Position numbers and translations under genes: made by a program
From: Chloromonas sp. AAM2
Lineage: Eukaryota > Chlorophyta > Chlorophyceae > Chlamydomonadales > Chlamydomonadaceae
Reading direction: 5' to 3'
Assembly: GCA_004335635.1 (NCBI GenBank)
Contig: QAXH01000699.1
Location: 7,351 to 30,465, forward strand
Length of the DNA: 23,115 nucleotides
In this document: piece after piece, positions 1-10,929 of the stretch
Numbering within the stretch: position 1 is the stretch's first letter
How the letters are laid out: each line of letters starts with the position of its first letter
Notes under the pieces: model-generated
What the model was told of the DNA's origin: nothing
Database searches by the model: none
What the model saw: only the letters and a program-made list of their open reading frames with translations

Positions 1-809
1 TACTGACACACAATGGTTGCTGGCGGTAATACAGACCAATTCACACAAATTGTCCCAGAACTGGCAAACTTCTTTTTTTTTCCAGGGCCTACCAGCGTCA
101 CTCCTTTTCAAGCAAAATTCATTGCTTGGTGTAAGCAGAGCACTAGCGTCTTTTTCCTGTACGTAAGTAAGAACCCAGGGCAGTATAGATTGAGGCATGA
201 TTTAGCCACGTTTATATTCACTTGTGACTCCGAGTAGTGCACGCCATTACCATGACACTGTGCCTTGCGAACCAAAGCAAGCATAACAAAGAAACGCGTC
301 CGTCAGCTGCCTGGCCGGTGCACGGCACCATCACCGTGTCAAGATTTGGCAGCGCACGCACATGACCCACAAATGAATCGTAGGTCAGTTGCACACCCAC
401 TTGTTGCAGGGATCAGCTCGCCAACCAGACTGGGCTCAGTCGGTAGAGTGCCCAGCAGTGCTTCAGGACCCCTGACCACGGCCGCAACATGCATCAGAGT
501 CTCCTATGCCCACGCGCGTTGCGCCTCCAATTCCACAGCAAACCTATGCCACATATGATCGTGATGAGCAGACTGTGAAACCTGAACCGTAGCGGCGCAG
601 CGATACTGCTCATGAACCGCCCCAGGCCAAGGACAGGCCGTCTGGGCACCCTGTGGCTAGGACCAGGCCATGGACAAGTTGAGGCCGCAGCTCAGAGCAA
701 TGAGCCCAGCGCAGCGCTTGGCTTGCTTGTTGAACGTGGGCTGACACAAGGGGTGTTCCTGACAAATCTGCCCCAGTCAACATGCATTGAAGATAAGTCA
801 GTGCCTTCC
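1..809. other. Flank downstream of ACS; no gene recognised
   Basis: This stretch follows the ACS stop codon on the minus strand and should contain its 3' UTR. I see no protein family in any frame, only short shadow ORFs. A run of nine T lies near 72-80. The chlorophyte polyadenylation motif TGTAA does not occur on the minus strand here, so the ACS cleavage site either uses a variant signal or lies beyond the window. Confidence 0.5.
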
Positions 810-3800
810 TCATTTCCCTCGCAGCTCTACCAACTGCATCACAACACCTGCAAGACACGCAACAGGCACGTGCACAAACGTTACATGAAACTGCCACAGT
901 GTGCAGCCGACAGGGTCTCCTGTGTGTACCCACGAGCACTCAACTACTAATGAACTTTGCGACTTCTGATCAGCCCCGAAGACCAAGCTCAAGTTTCAGC
1001 TTCCATAGTCAAAGGACGTCCGTTCCTCGCTGTTTTCGACGCCTGCAAACCTGTGCCGCTTCTTGACCTGTACCCGTTCCACCCAACCAAATCACTCACT
1101 GGGATCTGCCAGGGTGGAAATGTCCCCCAGCTGGTCCTCCTCTTTTGTGGCAATCTTCCGCAGCACACGCCGCATGATCTTACCACTGCGTGTTTTGGGC
1201 AACCCGGGCGCCTGGGCAGGCAAGCACATGCTATTCATCAGTGGCCAGACAAGCCTTCCTCAGGATAGCAGTCATCCATGACACCTTGGGCTTCTACATA
1301 TGGTGGCAGAAAAGGGAGAGCGTTGCAGAACCGTCAACACACGGTTACAAGGCTCAACTCTGCCTCATGTCAAAAGTGCACACGCCACTGATGCAAGTGC
1401 ACATCAATAATCTAGGCTGTGACCCCGCAGCGGGAACCTCTGTTGTCTTGACCCTTGCGAACGCTTCCGAACACAGTTGCATCTAGGGCCTCACAAATGC
1501 TCCGCCTTGTTAGCCAACAAAACAGGGTAACAGCAATGGTCCCTGCGCCTGTGTCACACACAGGTCGCCTCTCACCCAGTGGATCACGTCGGGGGCTGCA
1601 AAGGCCCCAATGATGCTCCTGACGTTGTTGATGAGCGCTTTGCGTGTGTCATCAGTGTAGTCCTGCCCCTCCATGAGGGTCACGTACGCATAGATACCCT
1701 GACCCTGAAGGGCAGGACAACAAGCAACTGGATGTCAGCTGTCTGTTTCAACCATGCTGCCCACAAGGCAGTAGGATGGGAGATGATAAAGACGGCCATA
1801 AACCACCTGCAGTTGTGGGCGACGTCATGCTGGGCAACGCTGCCGTGTCTGATGCTGTGAGAAAAGCGTTTGTGCGCTGACTGACTTGCCCACCAAGCTG
1901 GGCACTCCATAACTCAAAGCAAGAGGGTACTGGCGGGCAAGCGTCTGGCAAAGTTGACACCAGACAAGTAGGCCTTTAGGTGTACCGTCATGGCAGATGA
2001 CCATTTCAACCATGGCCATGGAACAACTCAATCAGTGGCGCATCGATATCCCTGGCATTCGCTTGACCTCAAGACCTACTTTCTCCCTATCTCTCTCTCT
2101 TTTTCTCTCTCTCTCTCACACGCACACACACGCACGCACAGTCTGTGGGCCTTCCTACCTTGATGGGGTGGTCGTACCCCACCACGGCTGCCTCAGCGCA
2201 CGTGGGGTGTGCCACCAGCGCACTCTCCACCTCGGCCGTCCCGATGCGGTGACCGCTGACGTTGATGACGTCATCCACGCGCCCAGTGATCCAGTAGTAA
2301 CCGTCCTCGTCACGCCGCGCGCCGTCACCTGCATAAGACACACATGAGGTCATGCAGGCGTGAGGGTGTATGATGCATGGACAGGCAGTGACTTAATGTG
2401 CTAGCGAGAGCGTGCATGAAGGAAGCATAACATTGGCACTGGTAAATGCTGACCATCTCACGCCTGAGACCATTGGCATTGAATGGACAACAGGAGTGTT
2501 GTTATTGGAAATAGCCTCAGGCTCAATTCCTTGCACTGCATGGGTAGCCTGTCTGGTATTCGGTGCAAGCCAGAATGAGGTGTCGCATGTAGCTGTGGCA
2601 GTCTTCAGTCACCTGTGAAGTAGTATCCCGGGAATGGTTTAAAGTAGTTTTCTTCGTATCTCTGGTGGTCCCCGTACACAGTCCTGAGTGTGGATGGCCA
2701 GGGCGCCTTGATCATGAGCAGGCCCTCACAGGCTCCCTGGAGCTCTGTGCCCTTGTCGTCCACTATCACGGGCTGGACGCCTGGCCAACACACCCACACG
2801 AGAGACCGGGGTCAGGCAGAGCGAAGGGAAGTAGGACAGGATTGCCATGGGATCAGAACTGGCCATGCGGGGCTGGTAATGATGACCCAGACGTCGTGCA
2901 AGAGGCGAGGGCCATGGAGTGTAGGAGAGGATTGGCATGAGGGTGTCATGATTGGATGGGTAAGGACTGTACAAGCAAGAATGTGGGATTGGAGCCTGTC
3001 ACATGCTGGATACTTGCAGAAGCCCATTCCGTGATTTCGTTGAGCTGATTATGTGCCGCGTACGAGCACTGACCTTGATATGACTCTGAATTTCAGGAAC
3101 AATCCTAGAGCAAGGTTCGTGAGATGAGCACCGTTTGACAGTACCAACACACTGCTGAGTCCCAGTCCGAACGTTCACGTACCAAAGAAGGGCAGTGTAG
3201 CCGAGCCCGGTTTTTCTGGCCATGCGCCCGCCAGCGGTGTGATCATGTGACCGCCCGTTTCTGTCTGCCACCACGTGTCCATGATGGGGCAGCGCTTCTC
3301 GCCCACGACTTCGTAGTACCAGCGCCAGGCCTCGGGGTTGATGGGCTCGCCCACACTGCCAAGAATCTGAATGGTCGTGAATACAAGATTTGGACAACAT
3401 TGTGACGGACAAACATACAAACACGGCTGATGATTGACCACCAGATAAGCGCATGCTAGAAAAGCAGCCGTCATGCAGCTGGGGTGGCAGCCACCCCGCC
3501 TGGTGCGGTGCCTGGTGGGGTATGCGGCATGTCTGTGCACGTGCGTGCAGCAATCCTGATGGAAAACGTAGTGCCCCCTCTGTGGGGTTGAGCCCCAGGT
3601 GCCTAGGCCCTGGCACCCAGTGTGGATTTCAGCGCATGCCCAGCCCTTGTTTCTTCCTTTCCACACGCACCTGCAGTGACTGTCTGCTGGTTGCCTTGAC
3701 CCACTCGTCGCCCTTGGCCATCAGGGACCGAATGGCGGTGGGCGCGGTGTAGAACTGCTTCACCTGCAAGGAGTGAAGCAGAACCAGCAAGACTCGATGG

Positions 3801-6800
3801 CAGGGATGCGATGACTGGCACATGCAAGGGTTGAAAGCGGACTAAAGACGCCAAGGGTGCAGCCAGTCATCCATGTGTGAGTACATAACAAGTCACCCGC
3901 AGGGAGGCCGCCCATGAGGAACATGATGGTGGGAATGCGGGCCAGCGCATGCTGCATGCGAGGACGATGATTATCTCACCATGCACTTCAGGCCAGAGCA
4001 TCAGCTGAGTGCAGAACCGGCAAGGGCACAGGAGTGACCCACACAGGTCCCGTCCCTGGACCACACCTTGTACTTGTCTATGACCTCCCAGCAGCGTGCG
4101 GGTGTGGGGTGTGTGGGGATGCCCTCAAACACAACACTGGTGGCGCGGTTGATCAGGGGCCCGTACGTGAGGTAACTGCGGGACATGGCAAACGTGGAAC
4201 GGACAATACAAATAATCAATTGTTGGACTCAGTAATGCATGAATGTAATTGTACATGAGGATAAGAATAGTACTGCATATCACATGCATAGTATGATATT
4301 GACATACTGCGACAGTGGTACTAAGGATTTAGTGTAGCGGTACGCATCCCCCTGTGGGCACACAGACTTAGTGTAGCAGTTCAACTCAGCATAATGTAGC
4401 AGTGCACGAATGTGCCTGGGATGCTACGCGGTGCACAACGCGCTTTGTCGCCTGTGCCCTCACTTGCATGCCATAAACTGCTTTGGCCATTGCCAAGTCA
4501 GCTGACTGTTTCGAGCTGATGAGCTGCCAGGAATGCTTGACTTGGCAGTGCGCTTCTCCCCCCGCCGGCGGTACTTCTTGATCATCTGTGCTCAGCTGCT
4601 CTCTGCTACCGGTTGTCCGTTACTATTTGGCAATGTCATGTAGTGCTGCTGCTGATGAGTACTACACAGTGGCGTTGAACTGTGCCCACCTGTGCCCAGT
4701 GATCCACCCGCAATCCGCAGTGCACCACCAGATGTCGCCGGGCTGGAGCTGGAATACATGCTTGGTGGTGGTGGAGGCGTACACCTGCCAGCACATGCAA
4801 GGGCAACCACCAGGATGAGACGCCTGCCGGTGCTGGTGAAAGCAAAGTCAGTCCAACAATTGCACCTAATGCAGGGCATGTACAGTTTCGGCATGTCATC
4901 CAAATTGGTCACAGGCTTATCTATTGAGAAGGAGGACCCCGAGCATGAGGCGACGTAGGCAGAGGTAGCTTCAAATGATTCATCATGGCATATTTGGCGC
5001 CGTACACGTATGCGTATACGTCGTCTCCTGGACAGGCTAGAAACCGACAAGTGCCACGTGGTTCGGCACTGTTGACGCTGTTGTTCAGATTACAAGCAAT
5101 TTTCGCCATTTTCATTTGTGTAAATTACGCCTGAAACTGCACAAAACGGCCAAACAAGCTTGCCCGTTTCTGCTTGAATGGATTAGAGGGACGGCCACGG
5201 TGGCCGTATGCGGTGATCCTGCCTCATGCTATGCAGCAGAAAGAGCACAAACCAGTCCAGCATTGAGTGTAAATGAGGACTTCTCAGTCAGCCCCAGTTC
5301 CCCACCATGTATCCGCCCGTACTGTGCAGCACGCCCTTGGGCTTCCCTGCAGCCGCACACGCACACACAAAGAACGCCTTGCAAATCACAATGCGACTGT
5401 AGTGCTGTTGACTTACCAAGCACCTCACGACAAACATCTTGAAAAGTAGCAAGCACGACCAAATTCCATTACGCTATCCACGCGTCGAATTATCTTTGCG
5501 GCTCTTTGGCAAAACGGACTGCTCCATGATGCAAGTCTTTATCCCAAGTCAGCTTGCTCGTGCGGTGGCGACTTCTGTGCTTTCAAGAGGTCTCTAGTAC
5601 TTATCCTGCAGTATGTAGAATTGCTGTGGACCCTTTATCCAACCGGTGCCAGTGTTCCAGAATCCGCGATAATGCGAACTTGCGAACCTAAAGTGAGGTG
5701 AGTGGGCCCAGATTTGCGCACCCAGGGGTCCAGACCAAAGCAAGGCAGCAATCGATAGCTGGGACGCAATGTGTCCGGGACCGCTATGCCATTGCTTAGG
5801 ATTGCATGAGCATTCAACAGTGCAGAGAACAACTACATAAGCACTTTGGCTGATAGTGGACTAAACTTTTGCAGCTCTGACTTCTGACCAGATTGAGGGC
5901 TTTGCTGCTGACCCTCTGACCAGACACTTAGACACGTTTGGTTGTGGCGCTTGAGCCCACCAACTTACTGAGCACTTACTAAGTGCTTGATCTCACCAAG
6001 CACTTGGTATGCGTTAAACACACAGCCTGGGGTCCTGGAGGGCGGAGCCCCCGGCTGCTTGTAATGTGCAATCCCAAACCTAGGCCCGAGACGGTCAATG
6101 TCAAACCTGAGATCCCAAAATAGGCATTGCCAAAATGAAAGTCGGAACACTGGTTGGCACATGACTTTAATGCTGCATGCATGGATGAATGACTCCAGCG
6201 CCATCAAGCTTCGGCAAGTCACAAGATCAGTCTAGGTCTGAGCCTGTGCCTGTCACCTCGACGCATGTTCCCATCCACGCTTTCCACTCCCACAGCCAGT
6301 TCTCTGCCATGCTCCCCTGGTGTGGTTGTTGTTACATGACCTTCAGTCCGGCGAGTACTGCTCAGCAGGGGCAAGAGCGGGAGGGCAAGCACTGGACCAC
6401 CAGCACAAGTCTTGACCTGAGCACCCACCCGTGGATCCGCTCGTGTACAGCAGGAACAGCGGGTGCTCCGCACCCACCCACTCCACCTCACACGTGGGGG
6501 GCTGCACCGCCACCTCGCTCTGCCACCAGTGGTCGCGCCAGGGCGTCCAGGGCGTGTCGGCTGCGGGCTGCGCGTTGTCATTCTCGTAGCAAAGCACGGT
6601 GTCAACCTGTCAGGGAGACAACGGCAAAGTGAAATACAAACTGAAGAAAGCATTTTTTTATTTGTCTTTAGGGGCAGTAATGGGAGTTGTGATGCTAGAA
6701 GCTAGCAAAGAGGCTTGCCGTGGTAAGAACCTGCCTCAAGTGTAAGCACATGTTACATGCACCTGTACGAACAGTTTTGTCACACTGAGTCACTCTGCTT

Positions 6801-9800
6801 GTTCAGAAGTCAAGCATGTTCAAATATGATATCCGGCAGGCTACTGTGCAGCTTCACAACAAACAGCTGCCTCTACAAGCATACAACCGTACTCCTGCTT
6901 GTCTAGAAGCATGGATTCCGTTGCCGCTGGGCTATGCCTACTGATTTGAATGTCTCCTTAACCACACCATTTTGGCATGTCACCCACAATGAATCCCTTT
7001 TCAGAGGCCATGGTGCATGCCTTGTCTGCGATCGCCTTGAGGTTGAGCGCCTTGGTGCCGCGCATGACCCCGCTGCACGTTAGCAGCACGCGCGAATTGC
7101 AGTCCAGGATGCGACCTGAGCGCAGGACAAACATCAACACAACACAACATGTTGTAAGGAGACAGGAAAGCGGGCAACAAAACCAATCTGGGCCCTGAAC
7201 TGGGAGGAAGTGGAAGCGCAGATACACTGGTTTGAGCAAGCAAACGTGGAATTGGAAAACAGCTGCCATGTGTTCAACAGGGGCTGTCCACGATCATGAG
7301 CTTCACTCAACCAAGCATGACACGTGCACACAAAGCATACACGTGTTGTGAGAGATAACCTCATGGCAAAGCATGTGCCACTTGCTACATGTCATGAGCA
7401 ATGCATGCATGACATGTGTTGTTGATCAATTGAACCATATGGCAGAGCGCGCACTATTTGGTTACACGTCATGAGCAATGCATAACGTGTGGTGTTGATG
7501 CATCTGACTCGCCTGCTAGCGCCTCCGCGCTGAAGCCCCCAAACACCACTGTGTGCACAGCGCCTATGCGCGCGCATGCCAGCATGGCCATGGGCAACTC
7601 CATGAGCATGGGCATGTAGATGGACACGGCGTCGCCCTTCTTCACGCCGTTGGCCTTCAACCAGTTGGTCTGCAAACAGTAGCATGCACAACCCGCTGCT
7701 TTGGAAACATATGGGTGCTTGATACATATTGCTGGGCTTGCTGTGAATGTTGAAAGCACCAGCTCGCTATCCCCACCGTGTTCTGCCAGTACACGGTGGG
7801 GATGATTAGCTTGCAGGGCCAGAAAAAGCCTGGCCCTTCTTCGCTCATTGCTTCCATGCAGACTGCCACAATCATCCATACCTCCCAGCCTTTCCCAATT
7901 CAAGTACGAACTGCCATCAGACGGTCGCCGCAAGATCGAACTGGCTAGCTTGGGCTGCATGTCAACCAAACTGTTCATGACGTACAAGCCAACAAGTCCA
8001 TGTTCTATATGTTCAGCCATGCCTGGTCCACATGGTCGTGGTGCCTGCCTGCCTTGCCTGCTTTCTTGGCCCCACTCACCACTGGGCTGCATGCCCACTC
8101 AACTGCACAATGCCACATGCTCATGGTGTGCATGCTCAGCCATGCCTGGACCTGGTGATTTTCATGGCGCATCCCTGCCTCCCTTCAGCCGCTGCCGCAC
8201 TCACCAGTCTGCACACTTCATCCAGCACTTCCTTGTAGGTGAGCATCTTCTCCCTGTCAGGCTCGTTGCCCTCGAATAAGAGGCAGGGCTGGGACCCATG
8301 GCCGGCAGACACGTGCCTGCGCGCAGGACATGCCTCACTTACTGCATGGTGGCTGAGGGTGACTGCACTAATCTGAGCCATACTGCTGATCTGCCTTGAG
8401 GAGCAAAACCAGCTGATTCTAACGTAGCGATGCAGCACGTTCACCACCTCATTATCTGCCCCATGCACCAGTCGCCTGCCCATGCCCATGCCCAGTCCAC
8501 ATGGTATTCTGGCCCGTGCAACACACAGGGGCATTCGGTCATTCATGCCAAGTGCCACGTCATGTGCTGCCCGCCTGTGTGAGCCTCCCAAACACACCTG
8601 TCTAGCGCATTGTAGCAAATGTTTGTGAGCCCGTTCCTGAACCATTGGACAGAGATGGGCCCTTTTGTTACGTCAAAGTTGTGCGAGTGGTGGTCTGCGT
8701 CCCACTGCATGCAGCCAACAGTGTAGTAACACCAGCAGTCAATCGACGGTGTGTAGCAAAACAGGTTCACACAATTATGAGGACGGCGTGCGGCATCGTT
8801 AGTGCTGGAAGCCAGTTGTGCATGCAAACAGGTGGGACTCCTGCCCGACAGGCAGCCGCTAGACCATGCCGTTGTACATACGTGTGATGCGTGTGACACA
8901 GACGTCCTCGGAAATACATGGCTGCCACAAATCGCCATGTGAGAGTAACGCTTGTGACCTATCAAATCCGTGGCTGTATAACGCCCAGCCCAGGTAAGGA
9001 CTAGCCCAGCTAAGGACTAGCTACGTGTGCCACACAAACCTGGCATGACATGCGCAGGTGTGCATGCGTATGTGGTGTACCCATTGTGGCCCTGCGTGCA
9101 GCTGCTGTCCTTTTGCATGCCTTTTGCTCGCCTTACCTTTTTGTGCCAATGGAACTGCTCAGCCACATCTGCCCAGAAGCCCGCTGGGTCCTCCACACTG
9201 CACCATCGTCACAGCAACTAATACTCATATATACGTTGATTACATCAGGGGGGCCCACATACACCGCACGCGCAACAACACAAACTCGTGCACCATGCAC
9301 ACCCATCCAGGACGGTTGACAAGATGTGTATACATGACAAACTGAGATGGTCTGCCCCGGAGCTCGCACACCACGCTCAGCCCATTTCAGGCTTGCACAA
9401 ACATATCTGTGTGCACCCCGGCTGTATAACACTGTGCCTATTTCCGCTCAACAAGTTGTTGCTTGCTATCAAGTCAAGGCTCTGGTCGGAACTAGAAGGT
9501 TGACTCAGTGGCAGGAGAACCAATCATTAGCACAATTCTGGCCGTGCACATTAGACATTGAAAGCTTCAACAATTCAAATGAGAGAGCGGACTGTCAGTT
9601 GTAGGTGAACTGGTACATCACTTGAACACCAGTCAGGTACCATACCACAAGTATGGGTTCTGTTGAGCTGCTTGCTCACTGAGCAGACACATCTTGTCCT
9701 GTAGAGATTGTCCCAGACACAGACTTCAGGCGAGAGATGCATGACAGCCTCACTATGGCATCACTTCTGAGTAGCCAGTGAACCTTGGCACAGAAGCTCA

Positions 9801-10656
9801 CCTCCTCTTGTACAAGCGGTCATACTGCATGGCAGATTCAACATGCGGGCCCAGCAGGTTGCAGCGACAGCGAGGTCAAAAGAGCGAGGGCCTTGGGCCA
9901 ACAATAAGTGCAAAGGCAGCAGATAGGACGCTGATAACCCCATGTCTGTACGTGGAAAGGAGAAATGCATGTCCCCAAGGTGACACGTGCTGTGCAGTGG
10001 CATGCGATTGTGAGCCCAATGGGTTGACCAGCTGCAGCTCTTGATGAGGTGTGATGCGGTATAGCTTGCCCTGTCGGACGATAATGCTTTGCAACCATTG
10101 GTCAGGGTGTGGTGCCCAGTCTGAAGCTTGCTGGCATGCTGTGGGCATGATGATTGGCTGCATCCATATTCAATCTGGGGCATGGCTTGTGCTCTGGCAA
10201 ATGGCATGCAACGTTGGCCATGGAGTATAGTGCCCATTTGGTCCATAGCGCTGGCCATCAGAGCTGGCATTGACAGGGGTTCCATGTGATGGGGAAAAAA
10301 ATCGCCCGCCCCATTTGCACCTCACCTCCGCCTTGTTAGTCACGAATCCATCCAACACCACCGCGGGAGACGCAGTGGCATCCACCTTGGTGTTCTGTGG
10401 GTGAAAGGTGAAGGACGTGCATGGCTCGGGCTGTCAACGTAAATCCATGTGGGTACCTGAAATTCCACCTGCGTCCTTACCTGCATGTAACTCCTCCCCT
10501 GACTGCGGATCGCTGCAGTAGACCCTGCACGCCAGGCTAGCGATGCGCCATTTGTTATCCGTGCCGATTGACCTACTGGACCTATCTGCTGATTTCACGG
10601 AACTTACCCTTCGGAAGCTGTGCAATCTGTGCTCGCCTTCCGAGCAGAGACTGCAT
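810..10656 (-). CDS. ACS: Acetyl-CoA synthetase (AMP-forming), complete multi-exon gene
   Basis: The enzyme activates acetate with ATP to acetyl-AMP and transfers the acetyl group to CoA (ANL adenylating superfamily). Exons in transcript order: 10656-10608, 10572-10481, 10394-10326, 9824-9802, 9197-9137, 8704-8598, 8316-8205, 7669-7513, 7115-6988, 6606-6429, 5346-5306, 4784-4690, 4175-4067, 3763-3671, 3366-3183, 2780-2613, 2328-2159, 1704-1576, 1211-1100, 847-810. All phases join without a stop, giving 704 aa; E. coli Acs is 652. Visible motifs: the phosphate loop YTSGSTGKPKG (about 320-330), ITGHSY (about 367-372), WWQTETGG (470-477), the hinge region [10 protein letters not shown] (566-575) and [12 protein letters not shown] (659-669), whose Lys666 is the conserved catalytic lysine. 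The C terminus is ...[11 protein letters not shown]. The family call is secure. The first two exons are tentative: initiation at the ATG at 10486-10484 would give a 659-aa protein without presequence. One intron (7512-7116) has a GC donor. Confidence 0.97.
2082..2140. repeat. CT/CA microsatellite in an ACS intron
   Basis: An impure (CT)n tract with one short T run passes directly into (CA)n with interspersed CG. It lies within the ACS intron 1705-2158, about 20 bases from the splice donor at 2158. On the sense (minus) strand it reads as a TG tract followed by a GA tract. Confidence 0.9.
5971..6007. repeat. AGCACTT/AAGTGCT hairpins in the large ACS intron
   Basis: AGCACTT (5971-5977), a 3-nt loop, then AAGTGCT (5981-5987) form a perfect 7-bp stem. 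CCAAG (5996-6000), CA, CTTGG (6003-6007) follow as a second small palindrome using the same core. Just after, near 6028-6058, is a GC-rich stretch with GGGGTCC and GGAGCCCCC that could also fold. The surrounding intron (5347-6428, about 1.1 kb) is the longest in ACS, so this may be part of a small non-autonomous mobile element. I cannot define its ends. Confidence 0.5.
7387..7501. repeat. Duplicated about 40-nt hairpin element in an ACS intron
   Basis: Two copies share TCATGAGCAATGCAT and a downstream GTTGAT: copy 1 at about 7387-7427, copy 2 at about 7464-7501. Copy 1 has arms ACATGTCATG (7387-7396) and CATGACATGT (7408-7417). Copy 2 has shorter arms ACACGT (7464-7469) and ACGTGT (7485-7490). 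Both lie in the ACS intron with the GC donor (7116-7512), and copy 2 ends close to that donor. Confidence 0.75.
9802..9824 (-). other. 23-nt microexon of ACS
   Basis: This piece encodes YDRLYKR plus two bases of the next Ser codon. It is bordered by CAG on the 5' side and GTGAGC on the 3' side. It is required to link ...FVTNKAE (exon ending 10326) to VEDPAGFW (exon starting 9197) in the conserved N-terminal ACS segment. A TGA lies upstream in the same frame and there is no other AG between them, so the exon cannot be longer on that side. Confidence 0.8.
10481..10656 (-). other. Candidate ACS presequence exons with a 35-nt intron and an alternative start
   Basis: Exon 1 (10656-10608) begins [16 protein letters not shown] and ends at a strong donor, G|GTAAGT. 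Exon 2 (10572-10481) continues in frame with a Ser/Ala/Arg-rich segment ending RSYMQ at the donor CAG|GTAAGG. The roughly 47 residues contain many Arg and no Asp or Glu, as in mitochondrial or plastid targeting peptides. The intervening intron (10573-10607) would be only 35 nt; the other in-frame acceptor makes it 26 nt. If that splice is not real, the ATG at 10486-10484 (MQ|NTKV) is the next start and the enzyme would be cytosolic. Confidence 0.5.
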
Positions 10657-10929
10657 CGCGAGGTTGGGCTTTGGAATCGCAGCAAGCCTGCCAGTCTCCC
10701 AAAAAGCTCGCGCACGTGAGGACGCAGCCGGCTGGCGATTTGAGTTCTAGCGCTTGGCTTCGGACAAAATTAAGATGTTCGATGAATTGGTTACGCTCTT
10801 TGCTGGCGCATAGATGTAGCTGGCAAGCTTGACCTCACCCTAACCTCCTTCAAGAAACGTGTCCAGCCATCGTTCGCCCAACGTACCGTCCATACATCAG
10901 TGGCTGGACAGAAGGCCAGTTTTAGAGCA
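10657..10929. promoter_or_regulatory. Divergent ACS/CysRS promoter region
   Basis: The minus-strand ACS start (10656) and the plus-strand CysRS start (10930) are separated by only 273 bases, so both promoters and 5' UTRs must share or overlap this segment. A perfect G-box core, CACGTG, lies at 10713-10718. I see no TATA box. A bidirectional promoter is inferred from spacing alone. Confidence 0.6.
10775..10832 (+). other. Overlapping upstream ORFs before CysRS
   Basis: Two ATGs precede the CysRS start. The one at 10775 opens a 12-codon ORF ending TAG at 10811-10813. The one at 10782 opens a 16-codon ORF (begins MNWLRSLLAHRC) ending TGA at 10830-10832. If the CysRS transcript starts upstream of 10775, these would be uORFs that could reduce initiation at 10930. 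Whether they are transcribed is unknown. Confidence 0.35.

Noticed and set aside
2999..3616. 205-residue minus-strand open frame
   Set aside because: It overlaps ACS exon 3183-3366 in a different frame and shows no protein-like features; the true frame gives WWQTETGG.
7469..8098. 209-residue minus-strand open frame
   Set aside because: It is an ACS exon (7513-7669) read through into its flanking introns; only the exon part matches the family.
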